From Glaciecola punicea ACAM 611 (GTDB lineage Bacteria; Pseudomonadota; Gammaproteobacteria; Enterobacterales; Alteromonadaceae), in assembly GCF_000252165.1 (NCBI RefSeq), contig NZ_BAET01000012.1:1-64000 (forward strand): a stretch of DNA of 64,000 bases. Direction: 5' to 3'. Position 1 is the first letter of the stretch. The number at the start of each line of letters is the position of its first letter. The notes beneath the pieces were generated by a model. That model was not told the DNA's origin. It saw only the letters and a program-made list of their open reading frames with translations, and did no database searches. The position numbers and the translations under genes were made by a program. Of this stretch, positions 9,070 through 17,997 are shown piece after piece.

Positions 9070-9834
9070 TTAGGGCTTCATAAACTTGAGCGTCCAGCGA
9101 TCGCTGTTACCCGTTACCGTCTTTGCACCTACCTCAAACCGTAGCTCATCATCTTCACGGTAGTGCAGGTCGCTGTAGTCGACTAACACAAAGCCCGCGT
9201 CTTGAATTTCTTTAATCGCTTGCACCGGATCCATGCGGCGGCGGTTGCTGTTTGTGGCCGGCTCCATATGACGTGCCGTATGGTCAATAACACCGTATAT
9301 ACCGCCCGACTTTAAGGCATCAAACGCGAGTTTGTTCATAGTGGCGCGGCCTGCATCGTTGAAGTTATGGTAGTTTCTAAAGGTAAGCACCATGTCTACA
9401 TCGTTTACTCCGAGGCTTGATGCTGCTAAGGTATAAAAACCGGTGCCGCCTTCCTCAAGCGCAATTTGTGCGTCTTTAGCAATGACATTCATGCGCTCAA
9501 AGCCAGGCGCTTCTGCTAAATTATTTTCTATGCGTGTGGCGCCTATCGCACCATAGTAATTACCTTTTTCGTTCAACAAAGGTACTAATAGTCGGGTATA
9601 CCAGCCACCACCGGGAACAAGTTCGACTACCGACATGTCAGCTTTAATGCCAAAAAAAGTCAGTGTCTCTAATGGTTTGCGATTATCGTCGCGCGCTAGG
9701 TCAGAGGCGCTGCGTACATCTGAGGCCATTGCCGCTTTTAATTTATCTTGTACGCTTGCAGTACTTGTAAATGCAGCGGCGCTCATTGCGCAAATTAGGA
9801 CAATGTTGGTAAGTTTTTTTATAGATGTTTTCAT
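9070..9834 (-). CDS. Secreted methyltransferase-fold protein (COG4798 type)
   Basis: The ATG at 9834, with AGGGA upstream, is preferred over an upstream in-frame start that would bury the signal peptide. The 254-residue product begins MKTSIKKL then a hydrophobic stretch ending in AFTSTAS-V, a Sec signal peptide. The mature part resembles predicted methyltransferases: DNRKPLETLTFFGIKADMSVVELVPGGGWYTRLL (a modified motif I, ELVPGGG), then MVLTFRNYHNF and GGIYGVIDH. SAM is not expected outside the cytoplasm, so the fold may have been re-used; activity is unknown. It is followed downstream by the shared terminator. Confidence 0.75.
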   Translation of the reverse strand: MKTSIKKLTNIVLICAMSAAAFTSTASVQDKLKAAMASDVRSASDLARDDNRKPLETLTFFGIKADMSVVELVPGGGWYTRLLVPLLNEKGNYYGAIGATRIENNLAEAPGFERMNVIAKDAQIALEEGGTGFYTLAASSLGVNDVDMVLTFRNYHNFNDAGRATMNKLAFDALKSGGIYGVIDHTARHMEPATNSNRRRMDPVQAIKEIQDAGFVLVDYSDLHYREDDELRFEVGAKTVTGNSDRWTLKFMKP

Positions 9835-9874
9835 ACAGTTTCCCTGTTTAGATAATGTTCGGCTTGTACGTAAA

Positions 9875-10453
9875 TTAAGCACTAGGCCAAAACTGCAGGC
9901 CAAGAAATAACAATACTGCCAGCACGCCAATCACTATGGCTTGAAATTTATACTGGCGGATCAGCGCTTCGGTTTTATCGCCAAAATAATAAACGAGCAG
10001 CGCTAGGCCAAAATAGCGAATTATTCTGCTGCTGGTCACGGCTATCATATACAGGATCAAAGAATATTGCGACACGCCTGCTGCTAGCATGGCCAACTGC
10101 AGCGGCACGGGCGTTATGCCGGTGCTAAATATCAACCAAAATCCTTGGTCTTTCATAGTGCCTTGAAAGATTTCAAACTGCTCTTCGCTGGTGATATAGT
10201 CCATAATGAAGTCGCGCGCGATATCAAAAAGGTAATAGCCTACCGCATAGCCTAAAAGTGCGCCTAACATGCAGCCTAAGGTGGTAACTGTGGCAATAAT
10301 CCAAAGTTTTTCACGCCTTTTTTGCATGAGCGGCACCAAAATAGCCTCAAGGGGTATAGGCACAATCGTTGATTCTAAGAAGGAAGCCGTGAATATACCT
10401 TTGAGCATGTGCTTTGAATGTATAAAAGATTTAATGCGCGCTTTGATTGACAT
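9875..10453 (-). CDS. YqaA/DedA-family membrane protein
   Basis: A 192-residue inner membrane protein of the VTT/SNARE-associated (DedA-like, YqaA) family. The signature FLESTIVPIPLEAILVPLM near residue 25 is the re-entrant motif with conserved acidic and proline residues. It is followed by about four hydrophobic segments, GLALLVYYFG and a C-terminal hydrophobic helix. Family members are implicated in membrane lipid movement and envelope homeostasis. It lies 40 bases upstream of the secreted methyltransferase-fold gene on the same strand and is probably co-transcribed. Confidence 0.85.
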   Translation of the reverse strand: MSIKARIKSFIHSKHMLKGIFTASFLESTIVPIPLEAILVPLMQKRREKLWIIATVTTLGCMLGALLGYAVGYYLFDIARDFIMDYITSEEQFEIFQGTMKDQGFWLIFSTGITPVPLQLAMLAAGVSQYSLILYMIAVTSSRIIRYFGLALLVYYFGDKTEALIRQYKFQAIVIGVLAVLLFLGLQFWPSA

Positions 10454-10584
10454 AAATGTGTGCTGCTATCCATATTTTTATACGCGCTAGCCTGCATTGA
10501 AGGTTCGCTGCAGGCTAGTGCGTATCACCAATGGGCTTGAAACCACACTAGTAATTATGCAAATGTAAAAATGTATGTATAGCG

Positions 10585-11910
10585 CTACTCTTGCGTGTGC
10601 TTGTAAACCTTACCGTCTTTCATCACAAAGCCAATATTTTCTAGCAGTGAAATATTCTCAAGTGGATTGCCTTTCACTGCGACTAAATCGGCCAGCTTGC
10701 CTACTTCGATAGTGCCTAATTTGTCATCAATTCTCAGCAATTTAGAAGCATTGTAGGTGGCGGATCGTATTGCATCCATTTGCGACATACCGGCCTCAAC
10801 CATCAGCGCAAACTCTTGGCCATTGTCACCGTGAGCCGATACGCCCGAGTCGGTGCCAAAGGCAATCATTACGCCGTTTGCATGAGCTTTGGCGAAAGTG
10901 CCTTGAATAAGGGGGCCAATGGCGGCGGCTTTTGGGCGCACTATTTCAGGAAAGTAACCGTCAATTTTAGCTTTTTCGGCCACAAAGTTGCCCGCTAAGA
11001 TGGTGGGTACGTAATACACGTTGTGTTTGCGCATCAGCTTAAATATTTCATCATCCATGTAGGTGCCGTGCTCAATAGAATCAACGCCGGCTAAAATGGC
11101 GCGCTTCATGCCTTCTTTACCGTGGGCGTGCACCGCTACTGTCATGTCGTAGTCTTTTGCGGTTTGCACAATGGCGGCAAGTTCATCGTCCATAAACTGT
11201 GGGTTTTGTCCACTTTTAGCGACCGATAATACGCCTCCAGTGGCGGTGATCTTAATTAAATCAGCGCCGTCTTTATACCGCTGACGTACCGCTTCGCGTG
11301 CTTCATCTGCGCCGTTAATAACGCCGTCTACTGGCTGTGGTGAACCCATCAAGCGTTTGCTAAATGAGTTCGTTGGATCGGCATGACCGCCGGTGGTCGC
11401 GATTGATTTTGCGGCAGTATAAATTCTTGGGCCTGGCACTTTTCCGGCGTTTATGGCATTGCGCAGCGCCACGGTTTCGTTTAGCGAGTCGCCTAAGTTT
11501 CTGACCGTGGTAAAGCCTGACATTAAGGTAGTTTGCGCATATACCACTGAGTCTATGGCATAATCGGCTTCGTTATTTGTAAAACGCTTCATGTAGCCGG
11601 CAGGGCCTTCATTTTGAAACGATAAGTGCGTGTGCATGTCCATGAAGCCGGGCATAAGCGTGTAGCCGCTTAAATCAATGAAGGTGTCATCGTTGTCACC
11701 CTCAATTCTGCCGTCTTCAATGCTCACTATTTTGTTGTTTTCGATAATAATTGTTTTATCAGCGCGAATTTTTGTGTCTTTGCTTGAAATTAGTGTGCTT
11801 GCAAAAATATGCGTCGCGCTTTGAACGGGCATGGCGGCAAACAGAAGTGCGCTGACAACTAGGCCAGACATGGCTAAGGTGTGGGTTGTGGAAGTGCAGA
11901 TTTTAAGCAT
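10585..11910 (-). CDS. Secreted amidohydrolase (prolidase/imidazolonepropionase-like)
   Basis: A 441-residue metal-dependent amidohydrolase with an N-terminal signal peptide (about residues 1-32, ending MPVQSA). Metal ligands are visible: HTH in [13 protein letters not shown], a candidate carbamylated lysine in [30 protein letters not shown], and the acid in [12 protein letters not shown]. Secreted members of this group typically hydrolyse Xaa-Pro or other dipeptides in the periplasm. A good ribosome site (AAAGG) precedes the ATG. It stands alone, well separated from its neighbours; the substrate is not determinable. Confidence 0.88.
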   Translation of the reverse strand: MLKICTSTTHTLAMSGLVVSALLFAAMPVQSATHIFASTLISSKDTKIRADKTIIIENNKIVSIEDGRIEGDNDDTFIDLSGYTLMPGFMDMHTHLSFQNEGPAGYMKRFTNNEADYAIDSVVYAQTTLMSGFTTVRNLGDSLNETVALRNAINAGKVPGPRIYTAAKSIATTGGHADPTNSFSKRLMGSPQPVDGVINGADEAREAVRQRYKDGADLIKITATGGVLSVAKSGQNPQFMDDELAAIVQTAKDYDMTVAVHAHGKEGMKRAILAGVDSIEHGTYMDDEIFKLMRKHNVYYVPTILAGNFVAEKAKIDGYFPEIVRPKAAAIGPLIQGTFAKAHANGVMIAFGTDSGVSAHGDNGQEFALMVEAGMSQMDAIRSATYNASKLLRIDDKLGTIEVGKLADLVAVKGNPLENISLLENIGFVMKDGKVYKHTQE

Positions 11911-12140
11911 TGTGATAACCTTTATATGTAGTCATCACACCATAAGACAAATTGAACAGCAAATCAAAGCTTTAGAATGGCTTGCTTGATTTATTTCAGA
12001 AAACCGTCGGCAAAATAAGAAAATGGTACAAGCCACTATATAAGTGCCACACGCAGCTTAGCGACGCTATGCCGCGATTTAAGGTGTATCCGCCACTGTC
12101 TTATATTTAGCTAGCGGCGCTTATCAACACCGCTACGCGA

Positions 12141-12692
12141 CTATTCTTTAAATGTGCCAATGGCGAAACTATAGTCTCCACTGCTAAGATGCAGCGCGGT
12201 GGTGTTGTTTTGCTTAACTTGTTTGGCTTGATCGACCCATCTATACAGCACGTTTTGGTGCACGCGCGCCCACAAGTTTCGCCGAATGTGGCAATAGGGG
12301 ACCAAATTCCCCTCAAACTCTCTTATTTCCACCGGATGCTCTTTACTTATGCGCACCGAGTCGCCGGTTAGGGTGTCTACTTGAATAAGGCCGCTAGCCT
12401 CATCAAGCGACGCATCTATTATCACAAATGGAACATCTTCTACGGTAATGCCTATCTTTTCACCGGGAGTGACTAAAAAGTACTTTTCGCCCTCTTTTTT
12501 TACCACACTTGCTAGCAGCGCAATTAGTTTAGCACGGGTAAAAGGAGTACCTTCGTGCCACCATTGGCCGCTTCGCTTTATCACTAGGTTCATGTCACCA
12601 CAAAAAGGCGGATCCCATTTGTCTACTGGAGGCATAGATTGTGCGCCGCTGCCTGCCGTTGAAATTTGTTTTTGAAGCTGTGCTATATCCAT
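12141..12692 (-). CDS. DUF1285 protein
   Basis: A 183-residue cytosolic protein of the DUF1285 family, recognised by PPVDKWDPPFCGDMNLVIKRSGQWWHEGTPFTR and YFLVTPGEKIGITVEDVPFVI. The family has a solved fold but no established reaction. It lies 16 bases downstream of the DUF3014 gene on the same strand; the pair is recurrent in Alteromonadales and Pseudomonas-like genomes, as far as I recall. Confidence 0.85.
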   Translation of the reverse strand: MDIAQLQKQISTAGSGAQSMPPVDKWDPPFCGDMNLVIKRSGQWWHEGTPFTRAKLIALLASVVKKEGEKYFLVTPGEKIGITVEDVPFVIIDASLDEASGLIQVDTLTGDSVRISKEHPVEIREFEGNLVPYCHIRRNLWARVHQNVLYRWVDQAKQVKQNNTTALHLSSGDYSFAIGTFKE

Positions 12693-12708
12693 ACCTTCTC
12701 CAACTTAC

Positions 12709-13581
12709 CTATTCATTTCTATCTTCTAAGCTTTCTCTTAAATTGTGCAATACATCTTTTATCCGGCGCATGTTCTCAGGGCCGGTTCTAAGCAATTGCT
12801 TTTGTGGCCCCGACAGTCGCTCTAGGCGATCATCTTTAAATTTAAACATAGCGCTTTCGGTATACACCTCAATTGGAACGGGCACCTGTGGCGTATCTAA
12901 AAGTGTATTTATAGCGTCAATGAGCGCTGAATCGAAGTTTTGGCCAGGACGGCTAATTTCCGCATATTTATTTTTGATATTAGCTTCATAGCTATCAAAT
13001 AGCGCTAACAGTTGGTCAATATCAATAGATTCTAGTGCGTCAATGTATCGGTTATAGCGCTGAAAGCTAGCGATATCTATCCAGGTTCGGTCCGCCTGTT
13101 GATAGGTTTTAAATTGCTCAACTGGAGGTGTTAGCAAAGTGTCTTTCACAGAAAGCTGTGCGTTTGCCAGGTTGTCTACGTTGATAACAAATTTCTCAAT
13201 TAAACGCTCGTTTACTAGCAGTGATGCTAGCGCTGGAGACGAGGCAACGGCCGCTATTGAAGATTTTACGAGAGCATCGTCTAAGCCAAGCACTAGGTCT
13301 ACCTCTACTTCCACCACCTCAATTTGAGTCACTTCCATATCAGGTGAAATAACCATTTCGGCGGGTTTTGGCGGTGCTTCAAATACATCAGGTTCAGGCG
13401 CGTCGTTTATGTCATCGGCTTCAATGGTGGTTTGACCAAGGTCAATTGCAATAGGGACTGGGCCAGTCTTTGCATCGTCTGAGGTAGGCCACAATATAAC
13501 TGTGAGTAATACCACAAATAGTAAGCCTGCCACGATTAAATACGGCTTCATTTTTTCTATCTGATTCGGTTCACTAGACAT
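12709..13581 (-). CDS. DUF3014 membrane-anchored protein
   Basis: The ATG at 13581, preceded by AAGGAG at good spacing, gives a 290-residue product; the longer upstream frame is not needed. A single N-terminal membrane anchor (KMKPYLIVAGLLFVVLLTVIL, about residues 11-31) is followed by an acidic, Pro-rich linker. The periplasmic domain contains LLVNERLIEKFVINVDNLANAQL and the C-terminal PQKQLLRTGPENMRRI, as in DUF3014. Function unknown. Probably an operon with DUF1285. Confidence 0.85.
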   Translation of the reverse strand: MSSEPNQIEKMKPYLIVAGLLFVVLLTVILWPTSDDAKTGPVPIAIDLGQTTIEADDINDAPEPDVFEAPPKPAEMVISPDMEVTQIEVVEVEVDLVLGLDDALVKSSIAAVASSPALASLLVNERLIEKFVINVDNLANAQLSVKDTLLTPPVEQFKTYQQADRTWIDIASFQRYNRYIDALESIDIDQLLALFDSYEANIKNKYAEISRPGQNFDSALIDAINTLLDTPQVPVPIEVYTESAMFKFKDDRLERLSGPQKQLLRTGPENMRRIKDVLHNLRESLEDRNE

Positions 13582-13832
13582 ATAATTCTCCTTTTTCTGG
13601 CATAACGTGTGTGATGGGTTTGTAATACAATGCCATTTACCAACCTCAATGCGTACACCTAGTATACACAAAAAATACGACCCTATATTTATCAATTAAT
13701 TCGCTGTTGCTAAATGTTTTTATGTCGCTATTTTTGAACTCCTCATATTTTTTGGCGTATACCAATATTACCAAACGCGCTGTGTTAAGGCTCAGTACGC
13801 ACATTTATAGTCTAATAAGAGATGTAATTTTG

Positions 13833-14141
13833 ATGATAAAATTCCTAATGTCGAGTATTGCGAAGCAGCCAATAAGTATCGACAAGCTTGAAGTACAATC
13901 GTTTGAGATGAACGTTTATTTGGTCAAACTGCACACACTACATAGTGCCGGTTTTGTATATGATAAAAACGACCGTCCTATGCGTTTCCACAACTCTCAG
14001 CAAGTGCGCGATGCGTTTGAACAATGTGATGTAAAAGAAGCGGTTATGGTGCACGATTCTCCTTATGACGAAATGGTGGGCAACCCCAATAAGGCTGAGC
14101 AGTCCACGGAAATGCCGTTTTCAATGCAGCAGCCTTATTAG
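13833..14141 (+). CDS. DUF6482-like small protein
   Basis: The open frame extends upstream to 13707, but that part encodes an unlikely basic/hydrophobic leader; the start at 13833 (MIKFLMSS) gives a 102-residue protein, and 13848 is an alternative. The conserved core reads ISIDKLEVQSFEMNVYLVKL and HNSQQVRDAFEQCDVKEAVMVHDSPYDEMVG, as in small DUF6482 proteins of marine gammaproteobacteria. No known function. It is convergent with the ABC1 kinase gene. Confidence 0.7.
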   Translation: MIKFLMSSIAKQPISIDKLEVQSFEMNVYLVKLHTLHSAGFVYDKNDRPMRFHNSQQVRDAFEQCDVKEAVMVHDSPYDEMVGNPNKAEQSTEMPFSMQQPY

Positions 14142-14183
14142 TGTGCTAAGGCTGAACTTACGGTAAACCAATGCTTGCTCTAT

Positions 14184-14240
14184 AATTCAGCACTTAACAA
14201 TTCAGCACTTTACAATTCAACACTTTACAATTCAACACTT
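14184..14240. repeat. 15-bp minisatellite, four copies
   Basis: Four tandem units of about AATTCARCACTTWAC (14184, 14199, 14214, 14229) lie between two convergent genes. The last units enter the 3' end of the ABC1 kinase gene, and the stop codon of that gene (14225-14227) is inside a unit. Copy-number change would therefore touch the kinase C-terminus. Confidence 0.85.
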
Positions 14241-15550
14241 GCAATAAACGGTGCCAGTAAGCAGCGCAGGCGAACATCAGCATTCACTTTATTGGCCAGC
14301 ATCACTGCGCCGGTGATTTTGCGATTTATCAAGGCAATGTCAAAGTCGGGAGATGCCACCGCGCTTTTATCACTTAGCAGTACCATGGTTTCTTGCTGCA
14401 GGCGCTTAATGATTAGGCTTTGTTTGAAATTATAGCGGTCGACCTTTAGGCTTTCACCCGCCATTAAGCAGGCACTTTTGACTATTTGCTTAACATGCGC
14501 GGGCGAATCACGTCTTAACAGTCCTAAATGAAGTAGCGCTGCTAACATGGCTTCCCCATCGCCTGCTTGCATTGCAGCGGTCATTTGCTTGTATGCCTTG
14601 CTTGCTTTATCGCTTATTGTTGTGCACGCGCCAAAGTCTAGCAGCACTAGCTTTTGGGTGTCTTGTTGATATAAAAAGTTAGCAAAGTTGGGATCGCTTT
14701 GGGTAAATTTAAACGTAAACAGCTCGTTAAACACCAGTTCCATTAAATGTTCAGTAATAGTGTTTTTAAGCTCGCTAGGGGCTTCATCTAGCTGCGCGAT
14801 AGGGCTGCCTTCCACAAATTCCATGCACAAAATAAATTCATTGCTGAGCGCTTTGTAGGTGCTTGGCACTATGTAGCGCTCATCATGCTGCAGCAGGCTT
14901 TGGTATTTTTCTAAATAGGCTAGCTCAATGCGGTAGTCGGCTTCTTGTTTGAGTTGCGCTTTAGCTTGAATGAGTATGGTATCAATGTCGATGCTTTTGG
15001 GGATCAACCGAGCAAGCTTTAGCAGCCTAGCCACGTTGTCTATGTCGCTGTCGATAGAGGTGGATACGCCGGGATATTGCACTTTTACGGCTAAGTGTTC
15101 GCCTGTTTTTAGCTGCGCTTTATGCACTTGTCCTATAGAGGCTGCCGCAATTGGCTCAAACGAGAAATATTCGAATTTATCAGCCCAATCGCTGCCCCAG
15201 TGCAGGTTTAACATACTAAGTAACTGGTGTTTCGGCATGCTGTTAGCCTGTTCTCGCAGCAGCGCTAGTATAGGCTCCCAGGCAGGAGGCAGTATTTCAC
15301 CGGCATCCATGGAAAGCATTTGTCCTATCTTCATGGCCGCACCGCGCATTTGCGCTAAATGCTTGGTAAGCGTTTGTGCATTGTTAGTATTTAGTAAGGT
15401 GTTTTGCACGTTGGGCTTTTGCGCACTAAACGCCGCCGATACCGAATTTTTAATCACGTTACCGGTGAGCGAGCCGGCTAAGCTTCCTAGCGAAGTGAAG
15501 CGAGCGATACGCGAGCTAGGCACTGATTTTTCGGTGAACTTGTTGGGCAT
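14225..15550 (-). CDS. ABC1/UbiB-family atypical kinase
   Basis: A 441-residue AarF/UbiB/ADCK-type protein kinase-like ATPase. Hallmarks are the KxGQ motif in MKIGQMLSMDAGEILP (about residues 72-88), the Ala-rich loop AAASIGQVH, the VAIK-like lysine in LAVKVQYPG, the QEADYR motif, and the metal-binding DFG in LLDFGACT. Family members support ubiquinone synthesis or lipid metabolism. It differs from the canonical UbiB (over 500 aa, two C-terminal membrane helices) in lacking those helices, so it is a paralogue rather than the ubi-operon gene. Confidence 0.9.
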   Translation of the reverse strand: MPNKFTEKSVPSSRIARFTSLGSLAGSLTGNVIKNSVSAAFSAQKPNVQNTLLNTNNAQTLTKHLAQMRGAAMKIGQMLSMDAGEILPPAWEPILALLREQANSMPKHQLLSMLNLHWGSDWADKFEYFSFEPIAAASIGQVHKAQLKTGEHLAVKVQYPGVSTSIDSDIDNVARLLKLARLIPKSIDIDTILIQAKAQLKQEADYRIELAYLEKYQSLLQHDERYIVPSTYKALSNEFILCMEFVEGSPIAQLDEAPSELKNTITEHLMELVFNELFTFKFTQSDPNFANFLYQQDTQKLVLLDFGACTTISDKASKAYKQMTAAMQAGDGEAMLAALLHLGLLRRDSPAHVKQIVKSACLMAGESLKVDRYNFKQSLIIKRLQQETMVLLSDKSAVASPDFDIALINRKITGAVMLANKVNADVRLRCLLAPFIASVEL

Positions 15551-15788
15551 TTTTACTCTTTTTTAACGGTGAGGTTCGATTTATATAGCCTCTACTAATA
15601 GTTTACACACAAGCTAAAGATCATACTATTACACATAGTGTGTGTGCACTGATTTATCGTACATTTTTTATAAACCGCCTTGCATTTTTTCTCGTTTAAA
15701 AAGGATATGAAGTAGTCTTGATAGTCGCTGCGCGAGCGCAAATAAAAAGCGAGTGCAGATGTGTACCTAAAACGGAAAGTTGACGGAT

Positions 15789-16475
15789 ATGCCGTATAAA
15801 ATTGCCATAATATGTGTATTGTTACCTCTTATTACCGTTCATTTAACCTTAACGGTGTCTATTTCTTTTGATAATCTGCGCGCGTGTCTGCCGTATTGGT
15901 CGCACTGCCATTCCATAAGTGCCACGGGCCGTCAATATCCTGAATTCTTTGTGTTTAAAGCGTTCATGATACCTACCGCGGTATTTATGGGTATGTACTG
16001 GCTGCTGCTGCACACATGGCTAAAGCAAATAAGTGACAGCAACATCAAGCCTCATATAATCACCGCGTTTGGGTGCATGGCCGCGTTTATGCTCATTGTG
16101 TACACGGTAACGCTTGGCGCAGTGGGAGAGCCATATGCCTTAGCCAGACGTCTGGGGGTAACCGTATACTTTGGCTTTACTGCCGGTGGGCACCTGCTGT
16201 TGCTGCTCAAATTTAAGCAGGTGAATACGCAAATGTTGAATATAGCCGGTGAAGTCAAGGCTATGGCTTATTTGTGTTTCGTGATGCTTACCACGGCGCT
16301 TGCTTCAGCGGTAGCCGGGTTTTTATGGGAAGGCTGGGATAATTGGGAAAACGCATACGAATGGTGGTTTTCGATCATCATGATATCGCTTTTTTACTGT
16401 GTGGCGAGAATGTGGAAAAAAACCGGCTTTACGAGCGCGCTTTCTACTAAAGTGAAGGTTAAAAACACGGGGTAA
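15789..16475 (+). CDS. Frag1/DRAM-like multi-spanning membrane protein
   Basis: Start chosen at the ATG 15789 (GGAAAG upstream at about nine bases) over a TTG nine bases earlier. The 228-residue product has about six hydrophobic segments and a luminal/periplasmic loop CLPYWSHCHSISATGRQYPEFFVFKAFMIPTA. This resembles the Frag1/DRAM/Sfk1 family, in which a conserved 'P-x-x-S-x-x-G' loop follows the first helix. Function in bacteria is unknown. It stands alone upstream of proB. Confidence 0.65.
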   Translation: MPYKIAIICVLLPLITVHLTLTVSISFDNLRACLPYWSHCHSISATGRQYPEFFVFKAFMIPTAVFMGMYWLLLHTWLKQISDSNIKPHIITAFGCMAAFMLIVYTVTLGAVGEPYALARRLGVTVYFGFTAGGHLLLLLKFKQVNTQMLNIAGEVKAMAYLCFVMLTTALASAVAGFLWEGWDNWENAYEWWFSIIMISLFYCVARMWKKTGFTSALSTKVKVKNTG

Positions 16476-16549
16476 ATAAGCATTAACGCTTAAAAGTATA
16501 CGTTTTAACGTTCAGTAATGGCTAAGAAGGTGTATTATTCAGATAACAC

Positions 16550-17764
16550 ATGACTTCTTATTTAGCCCGAATGACCCATAGCAGCCAAGAATATCCTCAT
16601 CCATCCTCTAGCGTTTCGCATATTGCGCCTTGGCAACGCGCGGTGATTAAAGTAGGAAGCGCGCTGGTATCGCCCCACGGGAATGGTTGCTCAACGCAGT
16701 ATCTAAGGGCTATTAGTGACTTTATTGTTGCCAGTATCAGCCAAGGTAAGGAAGTGATTGTGGTGTCCTCGGGCAGTATAGCAGCAGCAAGGGGCAGCAT
16801 TAAAACCGGCTTAAAGCCGTCAATTGCCGAAAAACAGGCAATGGCCGCGATTGGCCAAATGCGAATGATGGCTAATTGGGCGGCGCTGTTTGCGCCTTTA
16901 CCAGCGAATGAACACAGTCATAAGGCAAGCGCTATAAACTGCGCGCAGATTTTAGTGACGGTAGAAGATTTGGCTGATCGCAAGCGCTTTATAAATATTA
17001 AAAGTACCTTAGAAACGCTGCTTATCAATAAAATTATTCCCATTGTGAATGAAAACGACACCGTCGCCGTTGATGAAATAAAAGTGGGTGACAACGACAA
17101 CCTAGCCGCGCACACCGCTATTGCCGCCCAAGCCGACTGCTTAATTATTTGCACTGACGTAGACGGTTTATTCACCGCAAACCCCAGAACATCGCCCAGT
17201 GCGCAATTAATAAAACACCTTAGCGTAATAGACGCAAACGTTATGGCACTTGCCGGTGGCGCGGGCTCGGCAGTTGGCACCGGCGGCATGATCACCAAGC
17301 TCCAAGCGGCTCAAAAATGCACGCAGTCGGGTATTCAAACTATATTAATAAACGGCACCAAAGCCAGTAGTTTCATAGCGTTGGCAAATAACCAATGTTC
17401 AGGTACAATTTTTATGCCTCACGCTAAACCAAAGCGCGCTAGACAAGACTGGCTTGCACACACCAGTAAAGTGAAAGGCAAAGTATTTATTGACGCCGGG
17501 GCAGCCAAGGCCTTATTTAATACAGGTGCGTCGCTGTTAGCCGCTGGAGTGGTAGGCACCCAAGGCGTTTTTAGTGCAGGTGATAGTATAGAGATCGTTC
17601 ATGCTGATCACACTTGTGCTAAGGGCTTAGTCAACTATTCCAGCACCGAACTTACGCGCATATTAGGCCGTCCAAGCAGCCAAATTAAAGCTGTTTTGGG
17701 CTATTGTGAGAGCGAAGCGGTGGTGCATCGTGATAATTTAGTGCTTAGCGCGCTTGACGCTTAA
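16550..17764 (+). CDS. proB: Glutamate 5-kinase
   Basis: A 404-residue enzyme phosphorylating glutamate in proline synthesis. The amino-acid-kinase domain shows AVIKVGSALVSPHG, VSSGSIAAARG, PIVNENDTVAVDEIKVGDNDNLAAHTA and GGAGSAVGTGGMITK. The C-terminal PUA domain (about residues 305-395) contains VFIDAGAAKALFNTGASLLAAGV. There is an extra N-terminal segment of about 28 residues relative to E. coli ProB (367 aa), so the true start may be an internal codon such as 16571; no clear ribosome site settles it. Unusually, proA is not adjacent. Confidence 0.93.
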   Translation: MTSYLARMTHSSQEYPHPSSSVSHIAPWQRAVIKVGSALVSPHGNGCSTQYLRAISDFIVASISQGKEVIVVSSGSIAAARGSIKTGLKPSIAEKQAMAAIGQMRMMANWAALFAPLPANEHSHKASAINCAQILVTVEDLADRKRFINIKSTLETLLINKIIPIVNENDTVAVDEIKVGDNDNLAAHTAIAAQADCLIICTDVDGLFTANPRTSPSAQLIKHLSVIDANVMALAGGAGSAVGTGGMITKLQAAQKCTQSGIQTILINGTKASSFIALANNQCSGTIFMPHAKPKRARQDWLAHTSKVKGKVFIDAGAAKALFNTGASLLAAGVVGTQGVFSAGDSIEIVHADHTCAKGLVNYSSTELTRILGRPSSQIKAVLGYCESEAVVHRDNLVLSALDA

Positions 17765-17997
17765 CTGCTTATAAAAGAGTGCTGTAGTCTTTAAAAAAAG
17801 TGTGTGCCTGCATTTTCACTCAGTTTTAGTTTTTCGGTTTACAACATGCCAGCTTATGATAGTAAACCTTTTATTATTGCCGCTTCAATCTTAAAGCTAC
17901 GGGCTTTTACCTCAATATTAAGCCCTGTAAAATAGTGTAAAGATGTGGTTTATTCTTCATATACTATTGTTATTTATATACATTACGGAAACAATTA

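Noticed and set aside
14970-15566. Plus-strand frame of 198 codons
   Set aside because: Antisense to the N-terminal half of the ABC1 kinase gene; no ribosome site or recognisable domain.
16484-16512. TTAAAA/TTTTAA symmetric stretch before proB as an operator
   Set aside because: AT-rich imperfect symmetry of a kind common by chance; no spacing or consensus supports it.
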